From an uncultured Caryophanales bacterium (GTDB taxonomy: Bacteria; Bacillota_I; Bacilli_A; RF39; UBA660), in NCBI GenBank assembly GCA_946628005.1, contig CAMOWA010000008.1:1-51184 (forward strand): DNA of 51,184 bases, in the 5' to 3' direction. A program made the position numbers and the translations under genes. Under the pieces are notes generated by a model that saw only the letters and a list, made by a program, of their open reading frames with translations, did no database searches and was not told where the DNA came from. Below are positions 6,004-15,134 of the stretch, piece after piece; within the stretch, counting starts at the first letter, position 1; each line of letters starts with the position of its first letter.

Positions 6004-9000
6004 ATGAAAGAAACTGAATTAATTAATTTAAGGGGAAAAAGAGAAAAACACTTTTTACAAGAAAATGGCGAAATTGTTGCTAAAATGTATAGCGATGATA
6101 TTCATTTCTACAAAAATGGTTTTTTTGAAGAAATTGATAATTCATTAATTAAAGAAGATGACTATTACTATAACAAGAATAATTCATACAAGGCATATTT
6201 TAAAGAAAAATGTAATGAAACCTTCATGAAATATATTTTTGAAAATCATTTTTTAAACTTTGAAATAATGAATTGCAAAAATCAGCCTATAACTGTATCA
6301 AAATTTGATAATAAATTTACACAGCAAGTAATATATAGTAATGTATTCGATAACATTGATTTTATATATGACATATTTCCAACATGTATTAAAGAAAACA
6401 TTATTATTAATAATCCGGATTCATTAAAAGAAAAAATTAGTTTCAAAGTATTTTCGGATTTAGATTTATCTTTAGATAAAGATAATTGCATTAATATTGG
6501 AGATAAATTATGCTTTGAAAAACCATATATAATAGACGCAACAGGCAGGATAAGTAAAAGTGTTTATTATAACTTAATCAAAGAAAACAATTACTATATT
6601 TTAGAATTTAAATTAGACATCGATTCATTATTAAAAGATAATCTTATATTTCCAATAACAATAGATCCAACAATCACTAATTATGGAGAAAATAATAGTG
6701 TTTACGACACGTATATATATCCCGGAGATACAAATGATGTAAGGTATGATAGAGAGTATATTAAAGTTGGTGTGGAAAGTGACGGGAAAATTAATAGAGG
6801 CTTAATTAAATTTGAATTACCAAAAATAGGAACAGGAAGTCAAATAATAAATGCTGAATTAAGATTAAGAGGTTATCCAGATTTTACACACAGCTATGCA
6901 AGTGATATTGTAACAATACATCGAATTACTGAATCTTGGACAGAAAGTGGTGCAAATTGGAATAATATGAATGACAAATTTGATTCCAGAGTGGAAGCAG
7001 CATTTGAAAGTTCAAGAATGTATTATATGGATGGTGATACTATAATACTTGCATTAAATGGTGATAATTTGACAAATTTAGTAAAAAAATGGTATTCAAT
7101 GTATCCGAATTATGGATTAATGTTAAAAACAGCAAAAGAAGTATATAATCAGTCTGTAATTCCAATGTTTTTCTCAAAAAATAATACTGTTTCAGGTGGA
7201 AATCCTAAACCTTTACTAGTAATAACATACAGAAATCAAAACGGATTAGAAGAATACATGGATTATAAAACCATTTCATTTGCAAATGGAAATTCATATA
7301 TAAATAGTTATAACGGAAATTTAACAACAAAATTTGAAATAGGACGAACTATAAGTGGAAAGTATCCTACAGAACTAGATTTAATATATAATACAAATGA
7401 TGTAGTATTAGAAAATGAATTGGGATATGGCAAAGGCTATAAGTTAAATTTACAACAAGTGATAAAGCCAGTAACGATTGATCAAATAAACTATTTAGAG
7501 TATCTAGATGAAGATGGAACGCTCCATTATTTTCTAAATGATAATGGTAAATATGTAGATGAAGATGGCCTTAATTTAACAATTACTCAAGAAAACAATT
7601 CGTATTTATTAAAAGATAAGAATAATAATACTAAAATATTTCAAATAACAAATAATGTAGGTCATTTAATCACATTACAAGATTGTGATGGAAATACAGT
7701 ATCAATAGAATATAACAATGATTTTACAATTTCGAGAATAACAGATGCGAATAATAAACAAATTAATTTAACTTATGGAACAGATATTATCACAATAAGT
7801 AGTCCAGATGATACAACATATTTAAACTATACAAATAATAAAATTAGTAGTATTGAAAAAAACACTGGGACAACACATCTTAATTATGATTCCAACAATC
7901 TTATATCAAGTGTTATAGATGAAGATGGTTTAAAAATAGGATTTGAATATTATACCCAAGAACCATATAGAGTAAAAAAAGTTTGCGAATATGGAACAGA
8001 TAATACTATTGGAAATTACTATAATATCATTTATAATCATAATTCAACAACTATGAAAAATAATAGTAACAATATCCTTACCATGACTTTTGATGATAAT
8101 GGTTGTATTGAGTCTAATAGCAATTTAAGTTCAGGAGATGATATTTTAAATGCATACGGTAGAATTGAGGAATATTCAAACCCGGTAGAAGTGGGCGACG
8201 ATCTATCATATCTAAAAAATAAAAATAAATTATTAAGTGTGGATCTGCCATGTAAATATGTAAAAAACTATATTTCTGATTCAAGTTTTGAAAATAATTC
8301 TATTATTTTTAGTTCAACACCTAATACTAACTTATCAATCGTAACAGAACAAGCAAACACAGGTTTAAAAAGTTTAAAAGCAATAAATTCAAATGAAAAT
8401 GAAATATTGACTAAAATTATTAATGTCGCAAAAGGAAATAATTATACATTTAGTGCTAGTATAAAAAATAGCGGAAAAGTTAAAATATGTTTGTCATATA
8501 TAGATTCATTAAACAACGACGTTGAAGAATTTGAAGAGGTTAATCCATCAACTAATTTTGAACGTTCTGATGTCAGTATATTCTATCCAACTGATGCAAC
8601 AAGCAATTTGATTATAAAAATTTACCTTAATGATATAGGGATAACATATATAGATGATATTCAACTAGAAGAAGGTGAAGTTGCAAATACTTATAATCTA
8701 CTTGATAATTCAGATTTTTCTACAGGGCTTACTGGTTGGAATTTATATGCATTTGACAGAAATGGATTAGATGTTCCAACGAGTGATGTATTTGAAGTTA
8801 CTACGCTATCAAATGGAAAAAATGCCTTAAGAGTTAAAATGAGTCCACTATATAATTCATCATTTAATAAACATTTTTCCATTTCTGGTAAAGCAGGCGA
8901 TACATGTAGAATTTCTTTCTGGTATAAGAATCAAGGATTAAAAGGAACTGAAGATGCTTATACCAGAACAAATAATAGAGTAATTATTAGATTTAATTAT

Positions 9001-12000
9001 ATTGAAGAGCAACATGGACATTGCATATTACCAAGTAAACAATTTAATCCTAATGAAAATGAATGGCAATATTTTTCGACTAGTTTTACAGCAGAACACG
9101 ATTTCAACTCAATGGACCTAAATTTCTTTCAAGAGTTTAATGCAAATGATTTTTATATTACAAATTTATATGTAATGAAAGATTATAGGACCGTAAACTA
9201 TAGTTATGACGAAAATGGCAATATATCATCAATTAAATCTTTGGGTAATCAAGAAATTACATTTAATTATAATGCAGATAATGAACTTATAAAAATGATT
9301 AGCCCGAATGGAAATACATTCACATATGAATACAATAAAGAGTTATCTGATAAAATAAATACAGCAATTAGTAAAGAAGAAATTCTCACTAAAATTAAAT
9401 ATGATAATCACCAAAATCCAGTAACAACTAAAATAATATCTAATAAAAATCAATTTAATACAAACGAAGGAGGATTCTTCAAAATAAGAATCAAAGGAAC
9501 AAATAAATATGTGAAGTTATCAAAAGATAATATCATTATTACAGAAAGAGATTGCAATCATGATTATTGGTATATTGATATTTCGGAAAATAATTATTCA
9601 ACAATTTACAATCCAGTTATAAGAAATTGTTATCTAGGTATAAATGATAATACTAATAGCATCACTAAAGATGAAACATATTTAGATATATGCTATAATG
9701 ATGACAAAAGTTGTTATATAAAGAAACATGGTACTAATAAATATTTAAAATATGATGATAATCTAGATGTTTTAACAGTCTCTTCATTAGTCGAAGATGA
9801 TGATACTTTTAAATTCTATTTAGAGGCTACATATAATGAAAAATTTATAGAAAATAATGCAACATATTCAACAGATGGAAGATTTATTACATCACTAACA
9901 GATTCTATGGTTAATACTACATTATATGAATATGATGACAATACAGGATTGTTAACATCAATGACAAACCCAAATGGTGTTACAACCGAATATTCATATA
10001 ATAATAAGCACCAAATAGATTCTATTCAAGAAGCGGATAGAGAAATTAATTATGAGTATAATTCAAACAATCTATTATCAAAGATTGAACTTGAAAATAA
10101 AGAATACAATATTGAATATGATAACTTTTTAAATAGAAAAAAAGTAAAAATAAATAATAACACTTTAATAAATAATACATATGGATTGAATAATGGAAAT
10201 CTAAGCAAAATCACATATGGAAATAATAATGAAATATTATATTCTTATGACGAATTTGATAGAATTAAAGAAATCACAAAATCAGACGAGAATTTCAACT
10301 TTATATATGGAAACAATGGAAATCTAAGCAAAATCACTTCAAATAATGGTACATATAGATACTATTACGACTTAGCTAACAGAGTTAGAGATTTTAAGCA
10401 CGATGATTTTAAGGCTAGATATATATATGACAATGACGATAAAATAGTAAATAAAAAATATATGTTGGACGAAAATGAGTATAACATTACAAATGTATAT
10501 AACAATAATTTGCTATCTTATACCACATACGATAATAATACACTTCAATATGAATATGATAATTTAAACAGATTAATAACTACTAGAACAAGCTCATATA
10601 CATATAAAAACAAGGGAAAAAGGACATCTAATTTAATAGAAAGTATAACCAATTTATTAGGAACATTTAAATATAAATATGACAAAATGAATAATATTAC
10701 TCATATGTATCTAAATGGTAATTTAATCAATGAATATTATTATGATAACTTTAATCAATTAATAAAAGAAAATAATTACATGACCAATCAAACAATAGTA
10801 TATGTCTATGATCTATCAGGTAATATAATTAATAAAAAAATATATAACATCAATACATCGACTTTAATTGATCAACAAAATTATAGTTATAATAATAGTT
10901 GGCAAGATCAATTAGTTGGTTATGATAATAAAACTATAATATATGATTCGATAGGCAATCCAACGAATATAGGCAATGATGTATTGGTATGGGCAAATGG
11001 AAGAGAATTAAAAAGTTATAACAGTGTAAATTTTAAATATAATTATGATAATATAAGAATTAGTAAGATATCGAATAATATTGAAACAAAATATTATTTA
11101 GAAGATAAAAAGATTATACTTGAAAAACGTGGAAATAATGTGATATACTACATGTACAACAATAATGATGTAATTGGATTTAAATATAATGGAAATACAT
11201 ACTACTACGTTAAGAATATAGCAAAAGATATAATAGCCATTATCGATACTAGTGATAATATTGTTGCAAAATACGAATATGACTCATGGGGAAATATATT
11301 ATCGATAAAGGATAATTATGGTATTGATATAATAGATCCAAGCCATATTGCATTAATAAACCCATTTAGATATAGGAGTTATTACTATGATACAGAAACT
11401 AATTTGTACTATCTAAATAGCAGATACTATAGTCCAGAAATTGGTCGCTTCATAAACACTGATAGTATCATTGATTTGAATGAAAAAATATTGTCTTATA
11501 ATTTATATTTATATTGTAACAATAATCCAATATCATTTAGTGATCCAAATGGGGATAATTTCATTTCGAATTTAGTGCGCGCCATATCAAATACCATAAA
11601 TACAGCTCTTAACAGTATCAAAAGTATTGGAACCACTACTCCTGTTGTCTATAAGAGTGAGAACAAAAACAAATTACCGACAAAATCTAAACCTAATAGT
11701 GAATTAACAAAACCAAATGGCGATAAGAGAATATATGGTCCAGATGGAAGAGCAACAACAGATGTTGATTATAGTCACCCAACTCATCACCCTGACTTAC
11801 CGGTTCCGCATGTTCATGATTGGAATTGGAATGGTGATCAACCTTCACGTGGTCCTGCATATGATCCTAGCAAAAAGAAGAAAGATAATAATAATCAAAC
11901 AGTAGAAAATGTTGAAAAAGCAGTTATTACGATAGGAGGAAGCTATCTAATATATAGAGCAATAAGAATGATACCTTCTTTATTCCCACCTGGATGGTGG

Positions 12001-12030
12001 TCAATTCCTGCAAATTTAGTAACCCCTTAA
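6004..12030 (+). CDS. Giant WapA/Rhs-family polymorphic toxin
   Basis: A 2008-residue protein, the largest in the window. Residues about 1-220 resemble the N-terminal region of WapA-type proteins; about 227-410 is a DNRLRE-like domain (YDTYIYPGD, RGLIKFELP, SWTESGANW). YD/RHS repeats occupy about 560-750 and 1290-1770. Between them are two segments resembling CenC-type carbohydrate-binding modules (about 755-1060) and a beta-trefoil-like segment (about 1156-1280, IRIKGTNKYVKL). The RHS core ends with YYLNSRYYSPEIGRFINTD and SDPNGD at about 1848, followed by a variable 155-residue C-terminal domain, presumably the toxin. No signal peptide is visible, unlike WapA, so it needs another exit route; the nearby holin and endolysin may supply it. 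RBS AGAGGTG. Confidence 0.9.
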   Translation: MKETELINLRGKREKHFLQENGEIVAKMYSDDIHFYKNGFFEEIDNSLIKEDDYYYNKNNSYKAYFKEKCNETFMKYIFENHFLNFEIMNCKNQPITVSKFDNKFTQQVIYSNVFDNIDFIYDIFPTCIKENIIINNPDSLKEKISFKVFSDLDLSLDKDNCINIGDKLCFEKPYIIDATGRISKSVYYNLIKENNYYILEFKLDIDSLLKDNLIFPITIDPTITNYGENNSVYDTYIYPGDTNDVRYDREYIKVGVESDGKINRGLIKFELPKIGTGSQIINAELRLRGYPDFTHSYASDIVTIHRITESWTESGANWNNMNDKFDSRVEAAFESSRMYYMDGDTIILALNGDNLTNLVKKWYSMYPNYGLMLKTAKEVYNQSVIPMFFSKNNTVSGGNPKPLLVITYRNQNGLEEYMDYKTISFANGNSYINSYNGNLTTKFEIGRTISGKYPTELDLIYNTNDVVLENELGYGKGYKLNLQQVIKPVTIDQINYLEYLDEDGTLHYFLNDNGKYVDEDGLNLTITQENNSYLLKDKNNNTKIFQITNNVGHLITLQDCDGNTVSIEYNNDFTISRITDANNKQINLTYGTDIITISSPDDTTYLNYTNNKISSIEKNTGTTHLNYDSNNLISSVIDEDGLKIGFEYYTQEPYRVKKVCEYGTDNTIGNYYNIIYNHNSTTMKNNSNNILTMTFDDNGCIESNSNLSSGDDILNAYGRIEEYSNPVEVGDDLSYLKNKNKLLSVDLPCKYVKNYISDSSFENNSIIFSSTPNTNLSIVTEQANTGLKSLKAINSNENEILTKIINVAKGNNYTFSASIKNSGKVKICLSYIDSLNNDVEEFEEVNPSTNFERSDVSIFYPTDATSNLIIKIYLNDIGITYIDDIQLEEGEVANTYNLLDNSDFSTGLTGWNLYAFDRNGLDVPTSDVFEVTTLSNGKNALRVKMSPLYNSSFNKHFSISGKAGDTCRISFWYKNQGLKGTEDAYTRTNNRVIIRFNYIEEQHGHCILPSKQFNPNENEWQYFSTSFTAEHDFNSMDLNFFQEFNANDFYITNLYVMKDYRTVNYSYDENGNISSIKSLGNQEITFNYNADNELIKMISPNGNTFTYEYNKELSDKINTAISKEEILTKIKYDNHQNPVTTKIISNKNQFNTNEGGFFKIRIKGTNKYVKLSKDNIIITERDCNHDYWYIDISENNYSTIYNPVIRNCYLGINDNTNSITKDETYLDICYNDDKSCYIKKHGTNKYLKYDDNLDVLTVSSLVEDDDTFKFYLEATYNEKFIENNATYSTDGRFITSLTDSMVNTTLYEYDDNTGLLTSMTNPNGVTTEYSYNNKHQIDSIQEADREINYEYNSNNLLSKIELENKEYNIEYDNFLNRKKVKINNNTLINNTYGLNNGNLSKITYGNNNEILYSYDEFDRIKEITKSDENFNFIYGNNGNLSKITSNNGTYRYYYDLANRVRDFKHDDFKARYIYDNDDKIVNKKYMLDENEYNITNVYNNNLLSYTTYDNNTLQYEYDNLNRLITTRTSSYTYKNKGKRTSNLIESITNLLGTFKYKYDKMNNITHMYLNGNLINEYYYDNFNQLIKENNYMTNQTIVYVYDLSGNIINKKIYNINTSTLIDQQNYSYNNSWQDQLVGYDNKTIIYDSIGNPTNIGNDVLVWANGRELKSYNSVNFKYNYDNIRISKISNNIETKYYLEDKKIILEKRGNNVIYYMYNNNDVIGFKYNGNTYYYVKNIAKDIIAIIDTSDNIVAKYEYDSWGNILSIKDNYGIDIIDPSHIALINPFRYRSYYYDTETNLYYLNSRYYSPEIGRFINTDSIIDLNEKILSYNLYLYCNNNPISFSDPNGDNFISNLVRAISNTINTALNSIKSIGTTTPVVYKSENKNKLPTKSKPNSELTKPNGDKRIYGPDGRATTDVDYSHPTHHPDLPVPHVHDWNWNGDQPSRGPAYDPSKKKKDNNNQTVENVEKAVITIGGSYLIYRAIRMIPSLFPPGWWSIPANLVTP

Positions 12031-12052
12031 TATAAAGATTGGAGAGATAACT

Positions 12053-12421
12053 TTGGAAATAAATTTTATAATACCTAATGAATATGATAATATCATAAAA
12101 AAAATTTTTTATGATATAAAATTAGAAAATGCTAATGTATCAATTGAAAATGATGAGGTTTTTTTAGAAAACGGTGAAAGCTTATTTGACAAAGATAACT
12201 ATTGTTTTAAAAATTTCATTAAATATATAGAAGAGAAAAGATATTATATTGTATTTTTAAATATGAATATATCTTTTATCGACAGCAAAAATTCAAAAAA
12301 ATACACAATTTCTTTAGATATAATTGATTCAATATTTGTACAACTAAAATGTGATAATCAAAAAATTTTTGATAAAATAATTTATAATATAAGTAATAAT
12401 AAATTTATTATTAAAGAATAA
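12053..12421 (+). CDS. Putative immunity protein to the Rhs toxin
   Basis: A 122-residue acidic protein starting at TTG 12053, eight bases after GGAGAG and 22 bases after the toxin stop. It has alternating hydrophobic/charged segments and no signal peptide, membrane segment or recognised domain. In polymorphic toxin systems the small gene directly after the toxin C-terminus almost always encodes the cognate immunity protein; that position is the only reason for the call. It is followed by a strong terminator, so it closes the collar-toxin transcription unit. Confidence 0.55.
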   Translation: MEINFIIPNEYDNIIKKIFYDIKLENANVSIENDEVFLENGESLFDKDNYCFKNFIKYIEEKRYYIVFLNMNISFIDSKNSKKYTISLDIIDSIFVQLKCDNQKIFDKIIYNISNNKFIIKE

Positions 12422-12452
12422 TCATTCATAACATAACAAAATTATATTTACC

Positions 12453-12484
12453 AAAAAGAGAAAATCAGATTTTCTCTTTTTTTA
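12453..12484 (+). terminator. Terminator after the immunity gene
   Basis: A perfect stem, AAAAAGAGAAAATC with a two-base apex and its complement, is followed by T residues. It separates the toxin unit from the non-coding region and lysis genes. Confidence 0.9.
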
Positions 12485-12880
12485 GTGCGACACACATGTG
12501 TTAAAACTAAGACATAAGAATTGCTTTGGAGCTTAGTGGCAGTAACCTTTAGCCAAAGACAAGGATACACATCACAAGGTAGAAACTAAATAAAACTAGA
12601 GGTAAACCTTGGTTTGATGTACAGAAATTGCATATTATGGTTGCATAAATCGGATGAGGTTAGCAAATAACCTGAAATTCGATACAATATAAGATTTATG
12701 CGACAAATATAGCAAGTAGACGAGATAAAAGTATGTGTAACTTTGAGGATATTCTGTCTATTATATGGTTTAATGATACAATAGAAAAGAAATCTATACA
12801 AAGGCATATAGTTGAACATCAAGAAGTCAGTTCCCATCGTAGTAGTATTATAGTATTTATTTGTAAATATAATGCTTTAT
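12485..12880 (+). ncRNA. Candidate structured non-coding RNA before the lysis genes
   Basis: About 400 bases without a plausible gene on the plus strand but with clear helices: ACTAAG/CTTAGT (12506-12537), CTTT/AAAG (12547-12558), CATCA+CAAGGT against ACCTTG+TGATG (12570-12619, 11 bp with a GTT bulge), GCATAAATC/GATTTATGC (12643-12701) enclosing GGTTA/TAACC (12658-12672), and a possible closing helix ACACAT/ATGTGT (12492-12497 with 12733-12738). A final weak stem near 12840-12875 may terminate it. The base composition is richer in G and C than neighbouring intergenic DNA, as expected for a structured RNA. No known family recognised. The minus-strand reading frame at 12586-12837 looks like a shadow. 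Confidence 0.5.
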
Positions 12881-12978
12881 TAATTATAATTATATAAAAA
12901 TATAGTTTATTTAAAAAATTGAAAATAAAAAGGTAAAATATTCATAACTATGTACAAAAAAAGAAAGAAGGAAATAAT

Positions 12979-13410
12979 ATGATAGATAAATATAGTGATT
13001 ATATTAATTCAAAAATACTAATAAAAGTTATAATAATCTTTATAGTATTAGATGTAATATTAGGCTCTATTAGGGCTCTAAAAGAGCACCAATGGAATAG
13101 CACAGTAGGACGCACAGGTTTATTAAAAAAGATAGCCATGATAGTATGTATAATATTTACAGTGTGCATGGACTATATGTTAAAAATAGACATGATGTTT
13201 TTTATGCCGGATGAAATAATGGATTTTATTAAAATACAAAATATAGGTTTAACAGAATTATTCGGAATACTATATATTTTATATGAAACTACAAGTATTC
13301 TAAAAAACATGTTGTTATGTGGATTACCCGTACCAAAAGGAATGAGAACAAAAATAGAATCATTACTTAAAAATATGACAACAGAGTTAGAAGATGAGGA
13401 AGAAGGATAA
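12979..13410 (+). CDS. Phage-type holin
   Basis: A 143-residue membrane protein of the toxin-secretion/phage-lysis holin family (phage_holin_4 type, to which TcdE belongs). Three hydrophobic segments lie at about residues 12-30, 45-65 and 85-110; GRTGLLKKIA between the first two and the PVPKGMRTKIESLL tail are family-typical, followed by an acidic end. The RBS AGAAAGAAGG precedes the ATG. Holins form pores in the cytoplasmic membrane that let an endolysin reach the wall. Together with the endolysin gene 110 bases downstream it makes a two-gene lysis cassette. No phage morphogenesis genes exist here, so release of the Rhs toxin is the more likely purpose. Confidence 0.88.
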   Translation: MIDKYSDYINSKILIKVIIIFIVLDVILGSIRALKEHQWNSTVGRTGLLKKIAMIVCIIFTVCMDYMLKIDMMFFMPDEIMDFIKIQNIGLTELFGILYILYETTSILKNMLLCGLPVPKGMRTKIESLLKNMTTELEDEEEG

Positions 13411-13412
13411 AT

Positions 13413-13517
13413 ATGTTTGAAATTGAGGAAGTGGAATTTGATGAGGAACTATACAAACAAAATCTTGAAGAAAATGAATTTTCAGATGAAGAAATAGATG
13501 GAAAAGGAAATGATTAA
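13413..13517 (+). CDS. Small acidic protein between holin and endolysin
   Basis: A 34-residue ORF (begins MFEIEEVEFDEELYKQ, ends DGKGND) that fills the gap between holin and endolysin exactly: its ATG is two bases after the holin stop and it stops two bases before the endolysin start. The overlapping arrangement and tight spacing argue that it is translated. More than a third of its residues are Glu or Asp. Short acidic proteins of this kind occur next to lysis genes in phages of Bacillota; a role in controlling the holin is possible but not shown. Confidence 0.5.
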   Translation: MFEIEEVEFDEELYKQNLEENEFSDEEIDGKGND

Positions 13518-13519
13518 CA

Positions 13520-14479
13520 ATGCAATTAACAAAGGTTAAATGTCCTAACTATCAAATAGAATTAAAGTGTCCTTATTCAATGAACCCAACAAGAATAGTA
13601 GTACATAATACATATAATGATGCTTCAGCAATGGCTGAAATATCATATATGTTAGGGAATAGTAATGAAGTATCATTTCATTATGCCGTAGATGATTATA
13701 GAATCGTACAAGGTATAGAAGAAAATAGAAATGGATGGCATGCAGGAGATGGCAGTAGAGGAAAAGGAAACCGTGAAGGTATAGCAATAGAAATATGTTA
13801 TTCTAAATCAGGTGGAGAAAAGTTTATCAAAGCAGAGCAAAATGCAGTAGAATTAATTGTAGATATTCTTAAAAGATATGGATGGGGAATAGAAAAGGTT
13901 ACAAAACATCAAGATTACATGGATAAATATTGTCCTCACAGGACGTTAGATATGGGATGGAATAGATTTTTAAAGATGATTTTAGATAAGCTTAATAACA
14001 ATTCAAAAACCAATAAAATAGAAGATACTACCGGAATTATTACATATAAAGCATACGATGGTACATGGCTCCCAGAGGTTCATAAATGTGATGCTACAGA
14101 TGACGGATATGCAGGAAGATATGGTAGAGCAATTAGTGGATTAAAAGGAAAATGTGAACATGGAGAAATCTTTATCCAATCACATATATTAGGTGCTCCA
14201 AACAACGAATGGTTAGAACCAATAAGTTCGAAGGATTATAATGAAAATCATTCAAATTCTTATAGTGGTATACTGAATAAATCAATGGATTGTACTAAAA
14301 TATGGTCAACAGTAGGATGGGTAAAATTCAGAACGCATATCAAGGAAAAAAAAGATAAAAATGGAAATATCATAGTAAGAGGTAGATGGCTACCGTGGGT
14401 AGACAGCAGAACTAAAATAGGTACTGAAAGTTATGCAGGCATATATGGATATGAAATAGACGGTATTCAGATGTATTAA
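13520..14479 (+). CDS. Endolysin: N-acetylmuramoyl-L-alanine amidase
   Basis: A 319-residue protein without a signal peptide. Residues about 20-155 form a type 2 amidase/PGRP domain: IVVHNTYN carries the first zinc-ligand histidine, FHYAVDD and GWHAGDG follow, then GIAIEICYS and TKHQDYMDKYCPHRTLD with the second histidine and the Cys/His region. It cleaves the amide bond between MurNAc and L-Ala. Residues about 170-319 hold two related wall-binding-like repeats (KAYDGTWLPEV and GRWLPWVDSRT, each followed by YAG-YG). As with phage endolysins, lack of a signal peptide makes it depend on the holin. A terminator overlaps its stop, ending the lysis cassette. Confidence 0.9.
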   Translation: MQLTKVKCPNYQIELKCPYSMNPTRIVVHNTYNDASAMAEISYMLGNSNEVSFHYAVDDYRIVQGIEENRNGWHAGDGSRGKGNREGIAIEICYSKSGGEKFIKAEQNAVELIVDILKRYGWGIEKVTKHQDYMDKYCPHRTLDMGWNRFLKMILDKLNNNSKTNKIEDTTGIITYKAYDGTWLPEVHKCDATDDGYAGRYGRAISGLKGKCEHGEIFIQSHILGAPNNEWLEPISSKDYNENHSNSYSGILNKSMDCTKIWSTVGWVKFRTHIKEKKDKNGNIIVRGRWLPWVDSRTKIGTESYAGIYGYEIDGIQMY

Positions 14480-14517
14480 AAAAGCCAAGGAAAAATAAAA
14501 TAATCCTTGGCTTTTTT
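14478..14517 (+). terminator. Terminator after the endolysin
   Basis: A perfect 13-bp stem (AAAAAGCCAAGGA and its complement) with a 12-base loop and a T tract closes the lysis cassette and faces the oppositely transcribed regulator. Confidence 0.93.
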
Positions 14518-14581
14518 CTAGATAATTATAAAATTAATTAAATTATTAATCGTCCTTTTTTTTGCCATTAATTCTTGAAAT

Positions 14582-15019
14582 TTACCTTCTATGACATAAC
14601 CAATCCATAGAAATATTATATCTTTTACATATCTCATATGCAAATGCAGTTAATATTAAATTTTTACCTGTTTCGTATGCCGAGATAGTTGAAGATGTAG
14701 TATTTAATACTTCAGCTAAGTCACGAAGCGTTAGTGAATTTTTATCTCTAATTAATCTTATTCTTTTACCTATTATTTTTTTATCAAGTTCTTTTTTCTT
14801 CTTTATAGTATTTGATGAGTTATATGAAGATAGTCCTAAAATATAATCCATTGATACATTATAATAATTACAAAGATTGTTTAAATGTTTAAGTGGTATA
14901 ATTTTTGTACCATTTTCCCATAAAGAATATGTTTGCTGTCTAATTCCTAAAATCTCAGCTATATCCTTTTGATATAAATTATTGTTTTCTCTTAAATCGA
15001 TTAATCTTTTTCTTAACAT
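14582..15019 (-). CDS. Tandem-HTH XRE/Cro-family regulator
   Basis: A 145-residue cytoplasmic protein with two complete XRE helix-turn-helix domains: residues about 1-60 (LYQKDIAEILGIRQQTYSLWENG) and about 75-140 (LTLRDLAEVLNTTSSTISAYETG), each followed by the usual NVSMDYILGL or NISMDWLC helix. I start it at the ATG at 15019 (minus strand), eight bases after AGGTGG; a GTG 12 bases upstream lacks a site. It is the only clear minus-strand gene in the element and is divergent from the small membrane protein. It probably represses the lysis/toxin genes or the element switch; the target is not visible. Confidence 0.85.
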   Translation of the reverse strand: MLRKRLIDLRENNNLYQKDIAEILGIRQQTYSLWENGTKIIPLKHLNNLCNYYNVSMDYILGLSSYNSSNTIKKKKELDKKIIGKRIRLIRDKNSLTLRDLAEVLNTTSSTISAYETGKNLILTAFAYEICKRYNISMDWLCHRR

Positions 15020-15134
15020 ACTACATACCACCTAATAGTAATTTTCCCATTATTTATAATATTATGTTCTTTTATACAAACAAATACGAGCAAATTGTGT
15101 TATAATTAATTGAGAGTGAGGTGTATGTAGTATG
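15017..15134. promoter_or_regulatory. Divergent control region with mirrored initiation sites
   Basis: The two divergent genes have nearly identical start regions: AGGTGGTATGTAGTATG on the minus strand (15033-15017) and AGGTGTATGTAGTATG on the plus strand (15119-15134), so together they form a 16-base inverted repeat about 85 bp apart. A TATAAT for the rightward gene is at 15101-15106. The repeat could be an operator for the tandem-HTH protein or lead to coordinated translation. Confidence 0.45.

Noticed and set aside
12586-12837. Minus-strand protein of 83 residues
   Set aside because: It lies antisense to the structured region, lacks a convincing RBS and has no recognisable composition or domain; more likely a chance frame.
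12485-12880. Group II intron
   Set aside because: The stretch starts with a GTGCG-like sequence, but no domain V, maturase or 3' end was found and the helices do not match the intron layout.
4279-14479. Prophage
   Set aside because: Collar-like, holin and endolysin genes are phage-type, but there is no terminase, portal, capsid, tail tube, sheath or tape-measure gene, and the rest of the element is conjugative.
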